DNA from: JANYBT01 sp038211475
GTDB taxonomy: Bacteria; Acidobacteriota; Terriglobia; Terriglobales; Acidobacteriaceae
NCBI GenBank assembly: GCA_038211475.1
Contig: JBBQVN010000038.1
Coordinates: 1-27,310, forward strand
DNA: 27,310 bases
Direction: 5' to 3'
Below, in pieces: positions 6,399 to 14,691 of this stretch. Position 1 is the stretch's first letter. Each line of letters begins with the position of its first letter. The notes under the pieces were generated by a model that worked only from the letters and a program-made list of their open reading frames with translations, was not told where the DNA came from and did not search any database. A program made the translations under genes and the position numbers.

Positions 6399-9300
6399 GT
6401 GCCCGATCGACCGATTCCAGAGAACGATCCCGTAGTCAACAAATCGTATGCGATGCACTACTTGATCGCCACCCTGATCCTGATGGTGACGTTGTTGTGG
6501 GCCATGTGGGATGAGGGCTGGGGGCAGCGTCCCTGGAAGTCGTACCAGGGCGAGTTCAAGACGCGCTATCTGGCGTTTTTGAAGACGGCGCGGACGAAAT
6601 CGGCGACGTCCGTGGACGAGGTGAAGAAGAACCCGGAATACGCGAGCCTGCAACAGAATTACGAAAGCACGTCGGCGCAAGCCAAGCCGCGGCTGGAAGA
6701 ATTGCGGAAGCAGGTGATGGATCTGAGCGGCCGGATCCTGGCAGTGCAAAACGTATTCACCGACCGGCGAGCGTATGTGAATGCGCTGACCTATGAACTG
6801 GAGACTAGCACTAGCGCGTCTGCCAAGCAGAGCAAGCAAAAGGATATCGACAATTACAAAGCGGAGTCGGCGACGGTCGAATATCCGGATGGCAGCAAGA
6901 AGAAGTTTAACTACCAACAACTGGAGGAGGAGTACAACAGGCTGCGGGGTGAGCGGGTAAAGGTGAACGCCGAGGTGGCGGAAGCACTGAAGCCGGTCAC
7001 CGAGAGCAAGACGAAGCTGGATGCATACGTCACTGACCACATGGTGGACCTGACGCCGCAGCAGATAGCGGGGTTGCAAAGGAAGACGGAGGATTGGGAT
7101 CCGAAGATTGTGCAGCTCAACGTGGCCGAGGCGAACATCGTTGACCGTTGCGAGTCTTGCCACATGGGGATTCGCGAACCGGTAAAGCTGACGGCGGCGG
7201 TGATGGAGGCGAAAGGGGCGAAGAAGCCGGATGAGTATGCGAAAGCCTTCACCAGCCATCCATCCGCAGAATTAATGAATGCGCACGATCCGGAGAAATT
7301 TGGGTGCACGTCGTGCCACCAGGGTAATGGACGGGCGACCACCAGCATAGAGAAGGCGCACGGCAACTACGAGCATTGGCTGTGGCCGCTGTTCACCAAG
7401 CAAAACATGGAAGCGGGTTGCCAGACTTGTCATGCCGCGGATGCAGTGCTGCTGGCGGGCGATTCGGGAGCCGTCATTTCGGAAGGCAAATATCTGTACC
7501 GGCAGCGCGGCTGCATGGGCTGCCATCGTTACGAAGGGTACGACAAAGAACCGGAAGAACTGCAGTCGGTGAACCAGCAACTGAAACTGGCAGATCAGCA
7601 GAAGCGGGAGAACGTAAAGCAATCGGCGTATCTGATGAAGCAGGCGGACAGCGCGGGGTCGAACGAGGAGGCCAACAGCCTGAACGAAAAGGCGGTGGCG
7701 CTGCGGGTGGCGAACAGCAAGATTGATGGGCGGGTACAGCAACTGGATTTCCAGTCGCACAACCTGATGCAGGACATGAAGAAGATTGGGCCGAACTTGA
7801 AGGAAGTGCGGCTGAAGCTGAATCGCAACTGGATCCCGGTGTGGTTGAAGAGGCCGACGGATTTTCGTCCTACGACGAAGATGCCGAACTTCCGGCTGAC
7901 GGGCGGGCAGATTCAGGCGATCTCGGCCTACCTGTGGCAGTCGGCGTTGAAGGATGAGATGCCGAAGCAAAAGCCTGGAAACGCGGGACACGGGAAAGAG
8001 TTGTTTGAAACCCGGGGATGCCTGGCGTGCCACTCGATGGGCGAGAGCAACGACATGCAGGGTGGGACTTTTGCCGCGAACCTGACCCGGGTGGGGGAGA
8101 AGGCGAACTACGAATACCTGGTTCGGTGGATCCACAATGCGCGGGAACGCACGCGTCCGTATTGTCCGTATGAGAAGAAAGATATTGGGCCGGAAGACTA
8201 TGCCAAGAAGGGCAAGCCTTTTGTGTTCGATTTAGAGCACAGTACCTGCCCGAACGACGGGCACGAAATGCAAGTGCAGAACATGACGGTGATGCCGAGC
8301 CTTCGGCTGAGCGTGGAAGATGCGCAGGACATTGCCAGCTATTTGATGACGATGAAAAAGCAGGAGCCGTCGGCGTATCCAGATGCGTCATTTATGGAAG
8401 ACGCGGCTCTACAAGCAGAAGGCAAGAAGTGGATCCGGCACTACGGATGTGCGGGATGCCACGAAATCGCAGGCATGGAAGACGAAGGACGGATTGGCAC
8501 GGAGTTGACGTTTGAAGGCAGCAAGCCGATCGAGCGACTGGACTTCGCGCTATTCACCGACGCGGCGCAACGAGGGGGCAAGGAGCCGATCGGCAATGCT
8601 GAGGACGTGGCGCGACTGCCAGAAGGACCATCGAAAGGGGCGTGGTACGACCACAAAGGTTTCTTCGAGCACAAACTGGCCGAACCGGAACTCTACGACA
8701 AGGGCATGGTGAAGACAGAGACGGAAGCGTTGCGCATGCCCAATCCGCATTTGGCGAAGGAGCAAATTCAAGCCTTGTCCACCTTCCTGCAGGGCAGCCA
8801 GGAGCTAGGGTTGCCAGCGAGCTACCAATACCGCCCAATGGATGCGAAGCGGGACATCCAGGAAGGGTGGTGGATCGTCCAGAAATACAACTGTCAGGGA
8901 TGCCACCAGTTCGTGCCGAGCCAAGCGACGGCGCTTATGGGAATGAAGAAGTACCAGGATCCGGACTGGAAAGAGCAGTTGCCGCCGAAGCTGCTGACCG
9001 AGGGAGCGAGAGTGGATCCGGAGTGGCTGCGCAAGTTCCTGGCCAACCCGTCGCTGAGCACCACGGACACGAACCGGAATGGAGTGCGTCCGTACCTGAA
9101 GGTGCGCATGCCTACTTTCACATTCTCAGACAACGAATTGCGCAAGCTGGTGCGATTCTTCCAAGCGCTTTCGCAGCAGCCGATGCCATACATTCCGCAG
9201 CAGGTTCCAACGCTGACGACGAAAGAGACGGACATGGCGCGCAGCTTATTTAGCAGCAATGCAGCGCCGTGCTTGAAGTGCCACGCCACCGGGGACGCCA

Positions 9301-9695
9301 AGCACGATGAGCATGCCACTGCGCCAAACTTCTTACTGGCGAAAGAACGGCTGAAGCCGGATTGGACCGAGCGTTGGATTCGGGATCCTCAGGCCATCAG
9401 CCCGGGGACGTCCATGCCATCCGGTCTGTTCAAGCTGGACGGCGATCACTGGGTGTTCGCGGGGCCAACGCCGGCTTCGTTCGAGGGCTACGACAGGGAC
9501 CAATCGAAGCTGCTGGTGGATTACATCTTCCAATTGTCGCCGGAAGAGCAACGGCGAGTGGCGGGGGCGAAGGCGCGAAACCATGCGACCAATGCACCGC
9601 CGAGCAAGCCCGGAAAGCCGGCCGCTCCGATCCGCGCCAAGGGGGCGGGCCCGGGAGTGGAAAATAGTCATGCATCGGGCGGGGCAGCGCGTTAG
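6399..9695 (+). CDS. Membrane-anchored octahaem cytochrome c of the bc-type complex
   Basis: The 1098-residue protein has an uncleaved signal-anchor helix (about 18-37) and eight CXXCH haem c sites starting at C251, C303, C341, C372, C541, C684, C832 and C958. The last five are each followed by an MP dipeptide that can supply an axial methionine: M495, M632, M780, M904 and M1006. Hemes 4 to 8 therefore look like five class-I His/Met domains. Hemes 1 to 3 are close together and have no such partner, so they are probably bis-His. Charged heptad-like segments at about 60-245 and 385-460 suggest coiled coils. The protein should carry electrons from the Rieske/cytochrome b core into the periplasm, replacing cytochrome c1 and perhaps soluble carriers. 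The GTG start at 6399 has TAGGAGGG at 6387-6394. The proline/alanine-rich tail after about 1060 is probably disordered. Confidence 0.92.
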   Translation: MPDRPIPENDPVVNKSYAMHYLIATLILMVTLLWAMWDEGWGQRPWKSYQGEFKTRYLAFLKTARTKSATSVDEVKKNPEYASLQQNYESTSAQAKPRLEELRKQVMDLSGRILAVQNVFTDRRAYVNALTYELETSTSASAKQSKQKDIDNYKAESATVEYPDGSKKKFNYQQLEEEYNRLRGERVKVNAEVAEALKPVTESKTKLDAYVTDHMVDLTPQQIAGLQRKTEDWDPKIVQLNVAEANIVDRCESCHMGIREPVKLTAAVMEAKGAKKPDEYAKAFTSHPSAELMNAHDPEKFGCTSCHQGNGRATTSIEKAHGNYEHWLWPLFTKQNMEAGCQTCHAADAVLLAGDSGAVISEGKYLYRQRGCMGCHRYEGYDKEPEELQSVNQQLKLADQQKRENVKQSAYLMKQADSAGSNEEANSLNEKAVALRVANSKIDGRVQQLDFQSHNLMQDMKKIGPNLKEVRLKLNRNWIPVWLKRPTDFRPTTKMPNFRLTGGQIQAISAYLWQSALKDEMPKQKPGNAGHGKELFETRGCLACHSMGESNDMQGGTFAANLTRVGEKANYEYLVRWIHNARERTRPYCPYEKKDIGPEDYAKKGKPFVFDLEHSTCPNDGHEMQVQNMTVMPSLRLSVEDAQDIASYLMTMKKQEPSAYPDASFMEDAALQAEGKKWIRHYGCAGCHEIAGMEDEGRIGTELTFEGSKPIERLDFALFTDAAQRGGKEPIGNAEDVARLPEGPSKGAWYDHKGFFEHKLAEPELYDKGMVKTETEALRMPNPHLAKEQIQALSTFLQGSQELGLPASYQYRPMDAKRDIQEGWWIVQKYNCQGCHQFVPSQATALMGMKKYQDPDWKEQLPPKLLTEGARVDPEWLRKFLANPSLSTTDTNRNGVRPYLKVRMPTFTFSDNELRKLVRFFQALSQQPMPYIPQQVPTLTTKETDMARSLFSSNAAPCLKCHATGDAKHDEHATAPNFLLAKERLKPDWTERWIRDPQAISPGTSMPSGLFKLDGDHWVFAGPTPASFEGYDRDQSKLLVDYIFQLSPEEQRRVAGAKARNHATNAPPSKPGKPAAPIRAKGAGPGVENSHASGGAAR

Positions 9696-9830
9696 AATAG
9701 CAGCGCTCTCGATTGTGTTTTTTATTGAGGGTTAAAGGATTGAGAGCGGCCCGCAGCCGGGACGTGGGCGGCGGGGCTTGGGCTTTAAAGGACGTCTGAA
9801 CTCAAATTTCACGAAGGGGATTAAGACATA

Positions 9831-10604
9831 ATGCAACGAAGCAAATGGATACTCCTATTCCTGGCAATCCTGGGTTTGGTATTGCTGGCGGCGTGCAACA
9901 AGAAGGAAAGCACGGAAGAAGCGACCACACCTGCAATGGGATCGAAACCAGCCATGGCAGCCACGCCGATTGATCCGGCGACGGCGGCGAGCATCAGCGG
10001 TACGGTAAAATTCGACGGAACGGCTCCGAAAGCAATCAAGATTGACATGAGCCAGGATCCGGCCTGCAAGGGCGCCAACGAGGCCGAAGCGGTTGTGGTC
10101 AATGGCGGCAACCTGCAGAACGTGTTTGTGTACGTAAAAGACGGACTGGGCGACCGGTCATTTGATACCCCCGCCACCGCAGCCACGATCGATCAGAACG
10201 GTTGCCGCTACCATCCCCACGTGCTCGGACTGATGGTGAACCAGAATTTGGAAATCAAGAACAGCGATCCGACCACGCACAACATTCATCCGACACCGGC
10301 GAACAACCGGGAGTGGAATGAATCGCAGCCGCCGCAGGCTGCCGCGATCAGCAAGACTTTCGCGCGCGAGGAAATCATGCTGCCGGTGAAGTGCAATCAA
10401 CACCCGTGGATGAAGATGTACGTCAACGTAGTGAAGAACCCGTTCTATGCGGTGACGGACAAGGATGGCAAGTATGAGTTGAAGGGCCTGCCGCCGGGGA
10501 CGTACACAATCGCGTTTGTGCACGAAAAAATGGGCGAGCAGACGCAATCGGTAACCGTGGCCGCCAAGGACGCGAAGACGGCGGACATCAGCTTCAAGCA
10601 GTAG
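9831..10604 (+). CDS. Lipoprotein with cupredoxin-like and carboxypeptidase-regulatory-like parts
   Basis: The 257-residue protein begins with a lipoprotein signal ending in LLAAC (C22), so it should be lipid-anchored outside the cytoplasmic membrane. After a flexible linker, residues 55-200 hold conserved-looking H150, H153, C188, H191 and M194/M196. The string CNQHPWMKM (188-196) has the Cys-x2-His-x2-4-Met form of a type-1 copper site. The last 55 residues (KDGKYELKGLPPGTYTIAFV and on) match a carboxypeptidase-regulatory/CNA-B-like beta domain. It may accept electrons from the octahaem protein or deliver copper, but both roles are inference from place and motif. An AAGGGG ribosome site precedes the ATG. 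A terminator ends the transcript 40 bases after the stop. Confidence 0.75.
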   Translation: MQRSKWILLFLAILGLVLLAACNKKESTEEATTPAMGSKPAMAATPIDPATAASISGTVKFDGTAPKAIKIDMSQDPACKGANEAEAVVVNGGNLQNVFVYVKDGLGDRSFDTPATAATIDQNGCRYHPHVLGLMVNQNLEIKNSDPTTHNIHPTPANNREWNESQPPQAAAISKTFAREEIMLPVKCNQHPWMKMYVNVVKNPFYAVTDKDGKYELKGLPPGTYTIAFVHEKMGEQTQSVTVAAKDAKTADISFKQ

Positions 10605-10642
10605 CGGCCCCGAAGCTGCTAGAATCATGAGTTTCCAAAGAA

Positions 10643-10670
10643 GGGGCGGCCTAATGGGCCGCCCCGGTTT
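10643..10670 (+). terminator. Rho-independent terminator
   Basis: GGGGCGGCC at 10643-10651 and GGCCGCCCC at 10657-10665 form a perfect 9-base stem around TAATG, followed by GGTTTT. It lies 39 bases after the lipoprotein stop and before ctaA, so it should close the bc-complex transcript and separate it from the haem A/O gene set. Confidence 0.85.
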
Positions 10671-10688
10671 TAGGGTTTCTGAAGCCAA

Positions 10689-11651
10689 GTGGGGGCGACG
10701 GGAAACCGAGGGGGCCTTCTGAAAGCAGTTGCCACAGAGTACAACCGCGGGCTGCATCGCTTCGCGGTGTTGACCGCAAGCATCACTCTTTTCCTGATCG
10801 TAGCCGGAGCGCTAGTCACCAGCAATGATGCGGGGCTGTCGGTTCCGGACTGGCCGACCACGTTCGGCTCTATTTATAAAATGCCGCACATGGTGGGTGG
10901 AGTGCGGTATGAGCACGGGCATCGCATGGTGGCGGAGTTCGTTGGGCTGCTGACGATTGTGCTGGCGGTGTGGACCTGGCGGACGGAGCGGCGGCGCTGG
11001 ATGCGCATGCTAGGACTGGCCGCGCTGGGGACCGTAATTACGCAAGGGATTCTGGGCGGGCTGACGGTAATCTTTCTTTTGCCAGCGCCAGTTTCCAGCG
11101 CTCACGCGGCGGTGGCGCAAACGTTTTTTTGTATCGCGGTGTGCATCGCGATGTTTACCGGTAAGAGCTTTGAGGAAGCGCCGCCGGTGGAGTTTGACCA
11201 GCGGAAGCCGAACTTGTTTACGCTGACGTTGCTTTCGATTTTTGTGCTGTACGTGCAGCTGATTCTGGGAGCGATGTTCCGGCACAAGGGCATGAGTTGG
11301 TGGCCGCATGTGGTGAATGCAGTGGTGGTGGCGTTTATACTTTCGTGGACGGCGCTGCGGGCAGTCACGCGTTTTGGTCACATTGAGGCGGTACGGAAGC
11401 CGGCACTGGGCGTGATCGGGTTGATGATTGGGCAGTTGTTTTTGGGATTCATGGCGTTCCTGACCCGGGTGGCATGGGGGAAGGACGCGGCGCAACCGGA
11501 GTTGCCGATGGTGGCATCAACGGTAGCGCACGTGGCCGTGGGTTCGCTGCTGCTGGCGACCACGGTGGTGCTTGCCATTCAAGTATGGCGTCATGTACCA
11601 GCAGCGGTGGAAGAGCGGGTCACAACTGGGGAGCGAAGCCTAGCCACATGA
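10689..11651 (+). CDS. ctaA: Haem A synthase
   Basis: The 320-residue, eight-helix membrane enzyme oxidises the C8 methyl of haem O to make haem A for aa3/caa3 oxidases. The family signature TSNDAGLSVPDWP (44-56) is present. Likely haem-ligand or catalytic histidines are H76/H78 in YEHGHR with E75, H139 in SSAHAAVA, H207 in WWPHVVNA and H281 in TVAHVAVG. The first outer loop lacks the cysteine pair found in the Bacillus enzyme, so it belongs to the cysteine-free type. The start is uncertain. GTG at 10689 has no clear ribosome site, and the first 15 residues are not conserved-looking. The stop overlaps the next start (ATGA), so ctaB is translationally coupled. Confidence 0.93.
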   Translation: MGATGNRGGLLKAVATEYNRGLHRFAVLTASITLFLIVAGALVTSNDAGLSVPDWPTTFGSIYKMPHMVGGVRYEHGHRMVAEFVGLLTIVLAVWTWRTERRRWMRMLGLAALGTVITQGILGGLTVIFLLPAPVSSAHAAVAQTFFCIAVCIAMFTGKSFEEAPPVEFDQRKPNLFTLTLLSIFVLYVQLILGAMFRHKGMSWWPHVVNAVVVAFILSWTALRAVTRFGHIEAVRKPALGVIGLMIGQLFLGFMAFLTRVAWGKDAAQPELPMVASTVAHVAVGSLLLATTVVLAIQVWRHVPAAVEERVTTGERSLAT

Positions 11652-12583
11652 GCATAGCAACGCAAGCGCTGGCAGTTCCGAAGAGCAGATGGACGACCCT
11701 GCTCCGCGACTATGCCGAACTGACGAAAATGCGGGTGACAACGCTGATCGTCATGACTGCGTGGTGCGGGTATTATTTTGGCGCGTTGAAGAATGGAGTG
11801 TCTTCCCTGTCGTGGATTTTGCTGCATGCGCTGGCGGGGATTGCGTTAGTGGCAGGCGGCACCGCCGCGCTGAATGAAGTGATTGAACATGACATAGACG
11901 GGCACATGCGTAGGACCGCGGACCGTCCGTTGCCGACGGGCCGCATGAGTTTGCTGCACGCAACCCTGGCGGGAGCGTTGCTGACGGTAGGCGGCGTAAT
12001 CTACCTGACGCTGGCGCTGAACCTGCTGACGGGATTGCTGGCCCTGGCCACGTCCGTGGTTTATTTGGCTGCTTACACGCCGTTGAAGCGCATCCATCCG
12101 ATCTGCACCACGATTGGCGCGTTTCCCGGGGCGATGCCGGGGGTGTTGGGTTGGACCGCAGTGCGGGGGCGGTTGGACTGGGGCGCGCTGGTGATGTTCG
12201 CCATCGTATTTGTGTGGCAATTTCCGCATTTCTTTTCGATTGCCTGGCTCTATCGCGAAGACTACGCGGCGGGCAAGATTCGAATGCTGCCGGTAGTGGA
12301 CCCGGATGGGAAGTCAACCGCGGGCCGGATAATTTTGTACTCGTTGATTTTGATTCCGGTCAGCATGAGCCCGACCTTCCTGGGAATGTCCGGCTGGATT
12401 TACTCGGGCGGCGCGATTGTGATGGGCCTGGCGTTGTGCTACTTTGGGTTCAAGCTGGCATTGCTTGGATTGCCGCTGAACGCGCCGAAATCGAAGCGGG
12501 GAGCGCGTCAATTGTTGCTGGCGACGGTGGTGTATTTGCCGCTCTTATTTGCCCTGATGATGCTAAACCGCGTCTCGTCGTAA
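11648..12583 (+). CDS. ctaB: Protohaem IX farnesyltransferase (haem O synthase)
   Basis: The 311-residue UbiA-family enzyme attaches a farnesyl group to haem B, giving haem O, the substrate of CtaA. The first polar motif is N76-E80-D82-D84 (in NEVIEHDID), followed by RRTADRPLPTGR (88-99). Glu replaces the first Asp of the usual form. The second region reads YTPLKR (143-148), GAFPGAMPGVLGW (157-169), WQFPHFFSIAW (190-200) and YREDY (202-206). The ATG at 11648 overlaps the ctaA stop by four bases, which fixes it over a longer upstream reading in the same frame. The next gene begins eight bases after its stop. Confidence 0.94.
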   Translation: MSIATQALAVPKSRWTTLLRDYAELTKMRVTTLIVMTAWCGYYFGALKNGVSSLSWILLHALAGIALVAGGTAALNEVIEHDIDGHMRRTADRPLPTGRMSLLHATLAGALLTVGGVIYLTLALNLLTGLLALATSVVYLAAYTPLKRIHPICTTIGAFPGAMPGVLGWTAVRGRLDWGALVMFAIVFVWQFPHFFSIAWLYREDYAAGKIRMLPVVDPDGKSTAGRIILYSLILIPVSMSPTFLGMSGWIYSGGAIVMGLALCYFGFKLALLGLPLNAPKSKRGARQLLLATVVYLPLLFALMMLNRVSS

Positions 12584-12591
12584 AATAGGCT

Positions 12592-13584
12592 GTGGCGCAC
12601 CCGACAACTGTAATTCACCGTCCCGAGTCGCAGGCCGAAGTTTCGGCCCCTGCCGTTATTTCCGTTCAAAACATCGTGCATCGTTACGAGAACCGCACCG
12701 CGCTGGATGGGGTATCGTTCGACGTGCGTAATGCTGAGCTGTTTGGATTGCTGGGACCCAATGGCAGCGGCAAGACCACGCTGTTCCGTATTCTTTCAAC
12801 ATTGATGGTGCCGACATCGGGGCACGCGGTGATTTTAGGATTTGACTCGGCCAAAGATCCTAGTGCGCTGCGGCGAAATATCGGCGTAGTGTTCCAGGCG
12901 CAGAGCAACGACGGGAAGCTGACGGCGTACGAAAACCTGTGGCATCAAGGGCATCTTTACGGACTGCACGGGGCAGAACTGAAGACGCGCATAACGGAAA
13001 TTCTTTCGCGGGTGGGACTGTCGGACCGAGCCAACGAGAAGGTCGAGACGTTTTCAGGTGGCATGCAGCGGCGGATCGAACTGGCGAAGGGCTTACTGCA
13101 TCACCCGTCAGTACTGCTGCTGGACGAGCCAACGACGGGGCTGGATCCGGGGGCGCGGCGCGACCTGTGGCAGTATCTGGGCATTCTGCGCGACCAGGAG
13201 AACGTTACCGTGATCGTGACCACACACCTGATGGAAGAGGCGGAGCGCTGCGACCGGCTGGCGATTTTGAACGAAGGCAAACTGATGGCACTCGGCACTC
13301 CGGCGGATCTGAAGCGCGAAATTGGAGGCGATGTTGTGCTGCTGGAAGCACGCGACCCGGAGGCACTAGCGGAGCAAGTGCGGTCGCGCTTCGGCATGGA
13401 GGCCACGGTGATGGGGCAGCATGTGCGCCTGGAGATTGAGAGTGGGCATCGTTTTGTGACGGATGTGGTGGAGGCGTTTCCGGGCGAGATTCAGGCGCTG
13501 TCGGTAAGCAAGCCGACGCTGGAAGACGTGTTCATCCGGCGGACGGGGCATCGCTTTTGGAGTGAGGAAAAACCGGAAGCCTAG
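12592..13584 (+). CDS. ABC transporter ATP-binding protein (DrrA/CcmA-like)
   Basis: The 330-residue cytoplasmic ATPase has Walker A GPNGSGKTT (55-63), the Q-loop near Q102, signature FSGGMQRR (154-161), Walker B LLLDEP (175-180) followed by TTGLDP, and the switch histidine H212. The 100-residue C-terminal part fits the DrrA/CcmA-type domain found with ABC-2 permeases. It powers export of an unknown substrate with the permease at 13838. Its place between haem O synthase and a CtaM-like oxidase-assembly gene suggests a role in oxidase maturation, lipid or copper/haem handling, but the family itself does not show the substrate. The GTG start at 12592 is eight bases after the ctaB stop with only a weak ribosome site. 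Confidence 0.9.
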   Translation: MAHPTTVIHRPESQAEVSAPAVISVQNIVHRYENRTALDGVSFDVRNAELFGLLGPNGSGKTTLFRILSTLMVPTSGHAVILGFDSAKDPSALRRNIGVVFQAQSNDGKLTAYENLWHQGHLYGLHGAELKTRITEILSRVGLSDRANEKVETFSGGMQRRIELAKGLLHHPSVLLLDEPTTGLDPGARRDLWQYLGILRDQENVTVIVTTHLMEEAERCDRLAILNEGKLMALGTPADLKREIGGDVVLLEARDPEALAEQVRSRFGMEATVMGQHVRLEIESGHRFVTDVVEAFPGEIQALSVSKPTLEDVFIRRTGHRFWSEEKPEA

Positions 13585-13620
13585 CGGGAGAGCGGTCGAA
13601 TATTCAAGCAACAACCGAGG

Positions 13621-13836
13621 ATGATTATGCCAATGATGCTGGTGGTTTCTTTGGTACTGGGAATTGTTCCGTTGCTGGGAGTGCTCTGGACCGTAATCAA
13701 CGGGCAAATCACAACGGTGGACGGACTGTTCATGAGCTTGATCATGCTGGCGATTTCCGGAGTCCTGCTGCTGAATGCTTATCTGGAAATGCGGGACCGG
13801 GGAATGCTGGGCAAGAAGACGACGAAAGCGAGCTGA
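13621..13836 (+). CDS. Small two-helix membrane protein within the ABC transporter gene pair
   Basis: The 71-residue protein has two hydrophobic helices, about 4-24 and 35-54, joined by a short polar turn (NGQITTVDG), and ends in a basic tail (MRDRGMLGKKTTKAS). I do not recognise the family. It lies 36 bases after the ATPase gene and ends one base before the permease start. This makes an accessory subunit of the transporter, or a small assembly protein, likely. The ATG at 13621 is followed by another at 13627, so the start could be two codons later. Its hydrophobic pattern and operon fit argue for a real gene despite the size. Confidence 0.75.
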   Translation: MIMPMMLVVSLVLGIVPLLGVLWTVINGQITTVDGLFMSLIMLAISGVLLLNAYLEMRDRGMLGKKTTKAS

Positions 13837-13837
13837 C

Positions 13838-14662
13838 TTGGCAACTCAAAGTGTAAGTTTTTCAAAAACGGCGGCGCGACGGGATGGCATCTTTCTCCCG
13901 GCGTTCACGCTGTGGTGGCGCGAGATTGTGCGCTTTTACCGGCAGCGGTCGCGAGTGGTAGGCGTGATCGTCTCGCCACTGCTGTTCTGGGTGGTCATTG
14001 GATCGGGATTCGGAACGTCGTTCCGTTCGGGCGGCGGAGCGGGGCAGCAGCACTATCTGGATTATTTTTATCCCGGCGCGCTGATCATGATTGTGTTGTT
14101 CACTTCAATCTTCACCATGATGTCAGTGATCGAAGACCGCAAGCAAGGGTTCTTGTTGTCGGTGCTGGTAGCGCCGGTGCCGCGCTCGGCCATTGTGCTG
14201 GGAAAAGTGCTGGGCGGGACGACCTTGGCGACGATTCAAGGGATGATCTTTCTGGTTTTCGCGCCGCTGGTGGGAGTGCGACTGGGACTGATTTCATTTT
14301 TGCTGGTGGTGCTGACAATCTTCCTGGTTTCGTTTGCGCTGACGGCGTTGGGCTTTGCGATTGCGTGGCCGATGGATTCAACGCAAGCGTTTCACGCCAT
14401 CATCAATTTGTTTTTGATTCCGCTGTGGCTACTGTCGGGGTCAATGTTTCCGCTGAGTAAAGCGGCGGGGTGGATCCGGATAATCATGCAGATGAATCCG
14501 TTGACCTACGGGACGGAGGCGCTGCGGACACTGCTGTATCCGTCGAGCCCGAGTGATTTTTCGTTGGCAACATCGCTGGGAACGTTGACGTTGTTTACGC
14601 TGGTAATGTTTGGGCTGGCATTTGTGATGGTAAACCGCAGAAGCACCAAACCGGCGGCGTAA
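13838..14662 (+). CDS. ABC-2 type transporter permease
   Basis: The 274-residue protein has six hydrophobic helices and the ABC-2 pattern: an amphipathic N-terminal stretch (FTLWWREIVRFYRQRSRVV), then LFWVVIGSGFG, a conserved IEDRKQGFLLSVLVAPVPRS loop, and near the end the typical PLWLLSGSMFPLS and MNPLTYGTEALR strings. It is the membrane partner of the ATPase at 12592. I chose TTG at 13838, one base after the small protein's stop, because a longer frame would run back through that gene. The ribosome site is weak, so translation may depend on coupling. The substrate is unknown. DrrB-like drug or lipid export and NodJ-like export share this architecture. Confidence 0.88.
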   Translation: MATQSVSFSKTAARRDGIFLPAFTLWWREIVRFYRQRSRVVGVIVSPLLFWVVIGSGFGTSFRSGGGAGQQHYLDYFYPGALIMIVLFTSIFTMMSVIEDRKQGFLLSVLVAPVPRSAIVLGKVLGGTTLATIQGMIFLVFAPLVGVRLGLISFLLVVLTIFLVSFALTALGFAIAWPMDSTQAFHAIINLFLIPLWLLSGSMFPLSKAAGWIRIIMQMNPLTYGTEALRTLLYPSSPSDFSLATSLGTLTLFTLVMFGLAFVMVNRRSTKPAA

Positions 14663-14691
14663 GGGTCGCGAAAGCTGGCGGCGCGAGTTTG

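Noticed and set aside
7272..8135. 287-codon minus-strand frame opposite the octahaem gene
   Set aside because: It is a shadow frame. The plus strand has regular CXXCH sites and a proper ribosome site.
9704..9752. Terminator after the octahaem gene from CGCTCTC and GAGAGCG
   Set aside because: The 7-base arms are separated by more than 30 bases and are not followed by a T-run, so it is a poor terminator. The lipoprotein gene may still be co-transcribed.
11474..11647. 58-residue N-terminal extension of the haem O synthase frame
   Set aside because: It overlaps ctaA in another frame and has no family similarity. ATG at 11648 with the four-base overlap is the natural start.
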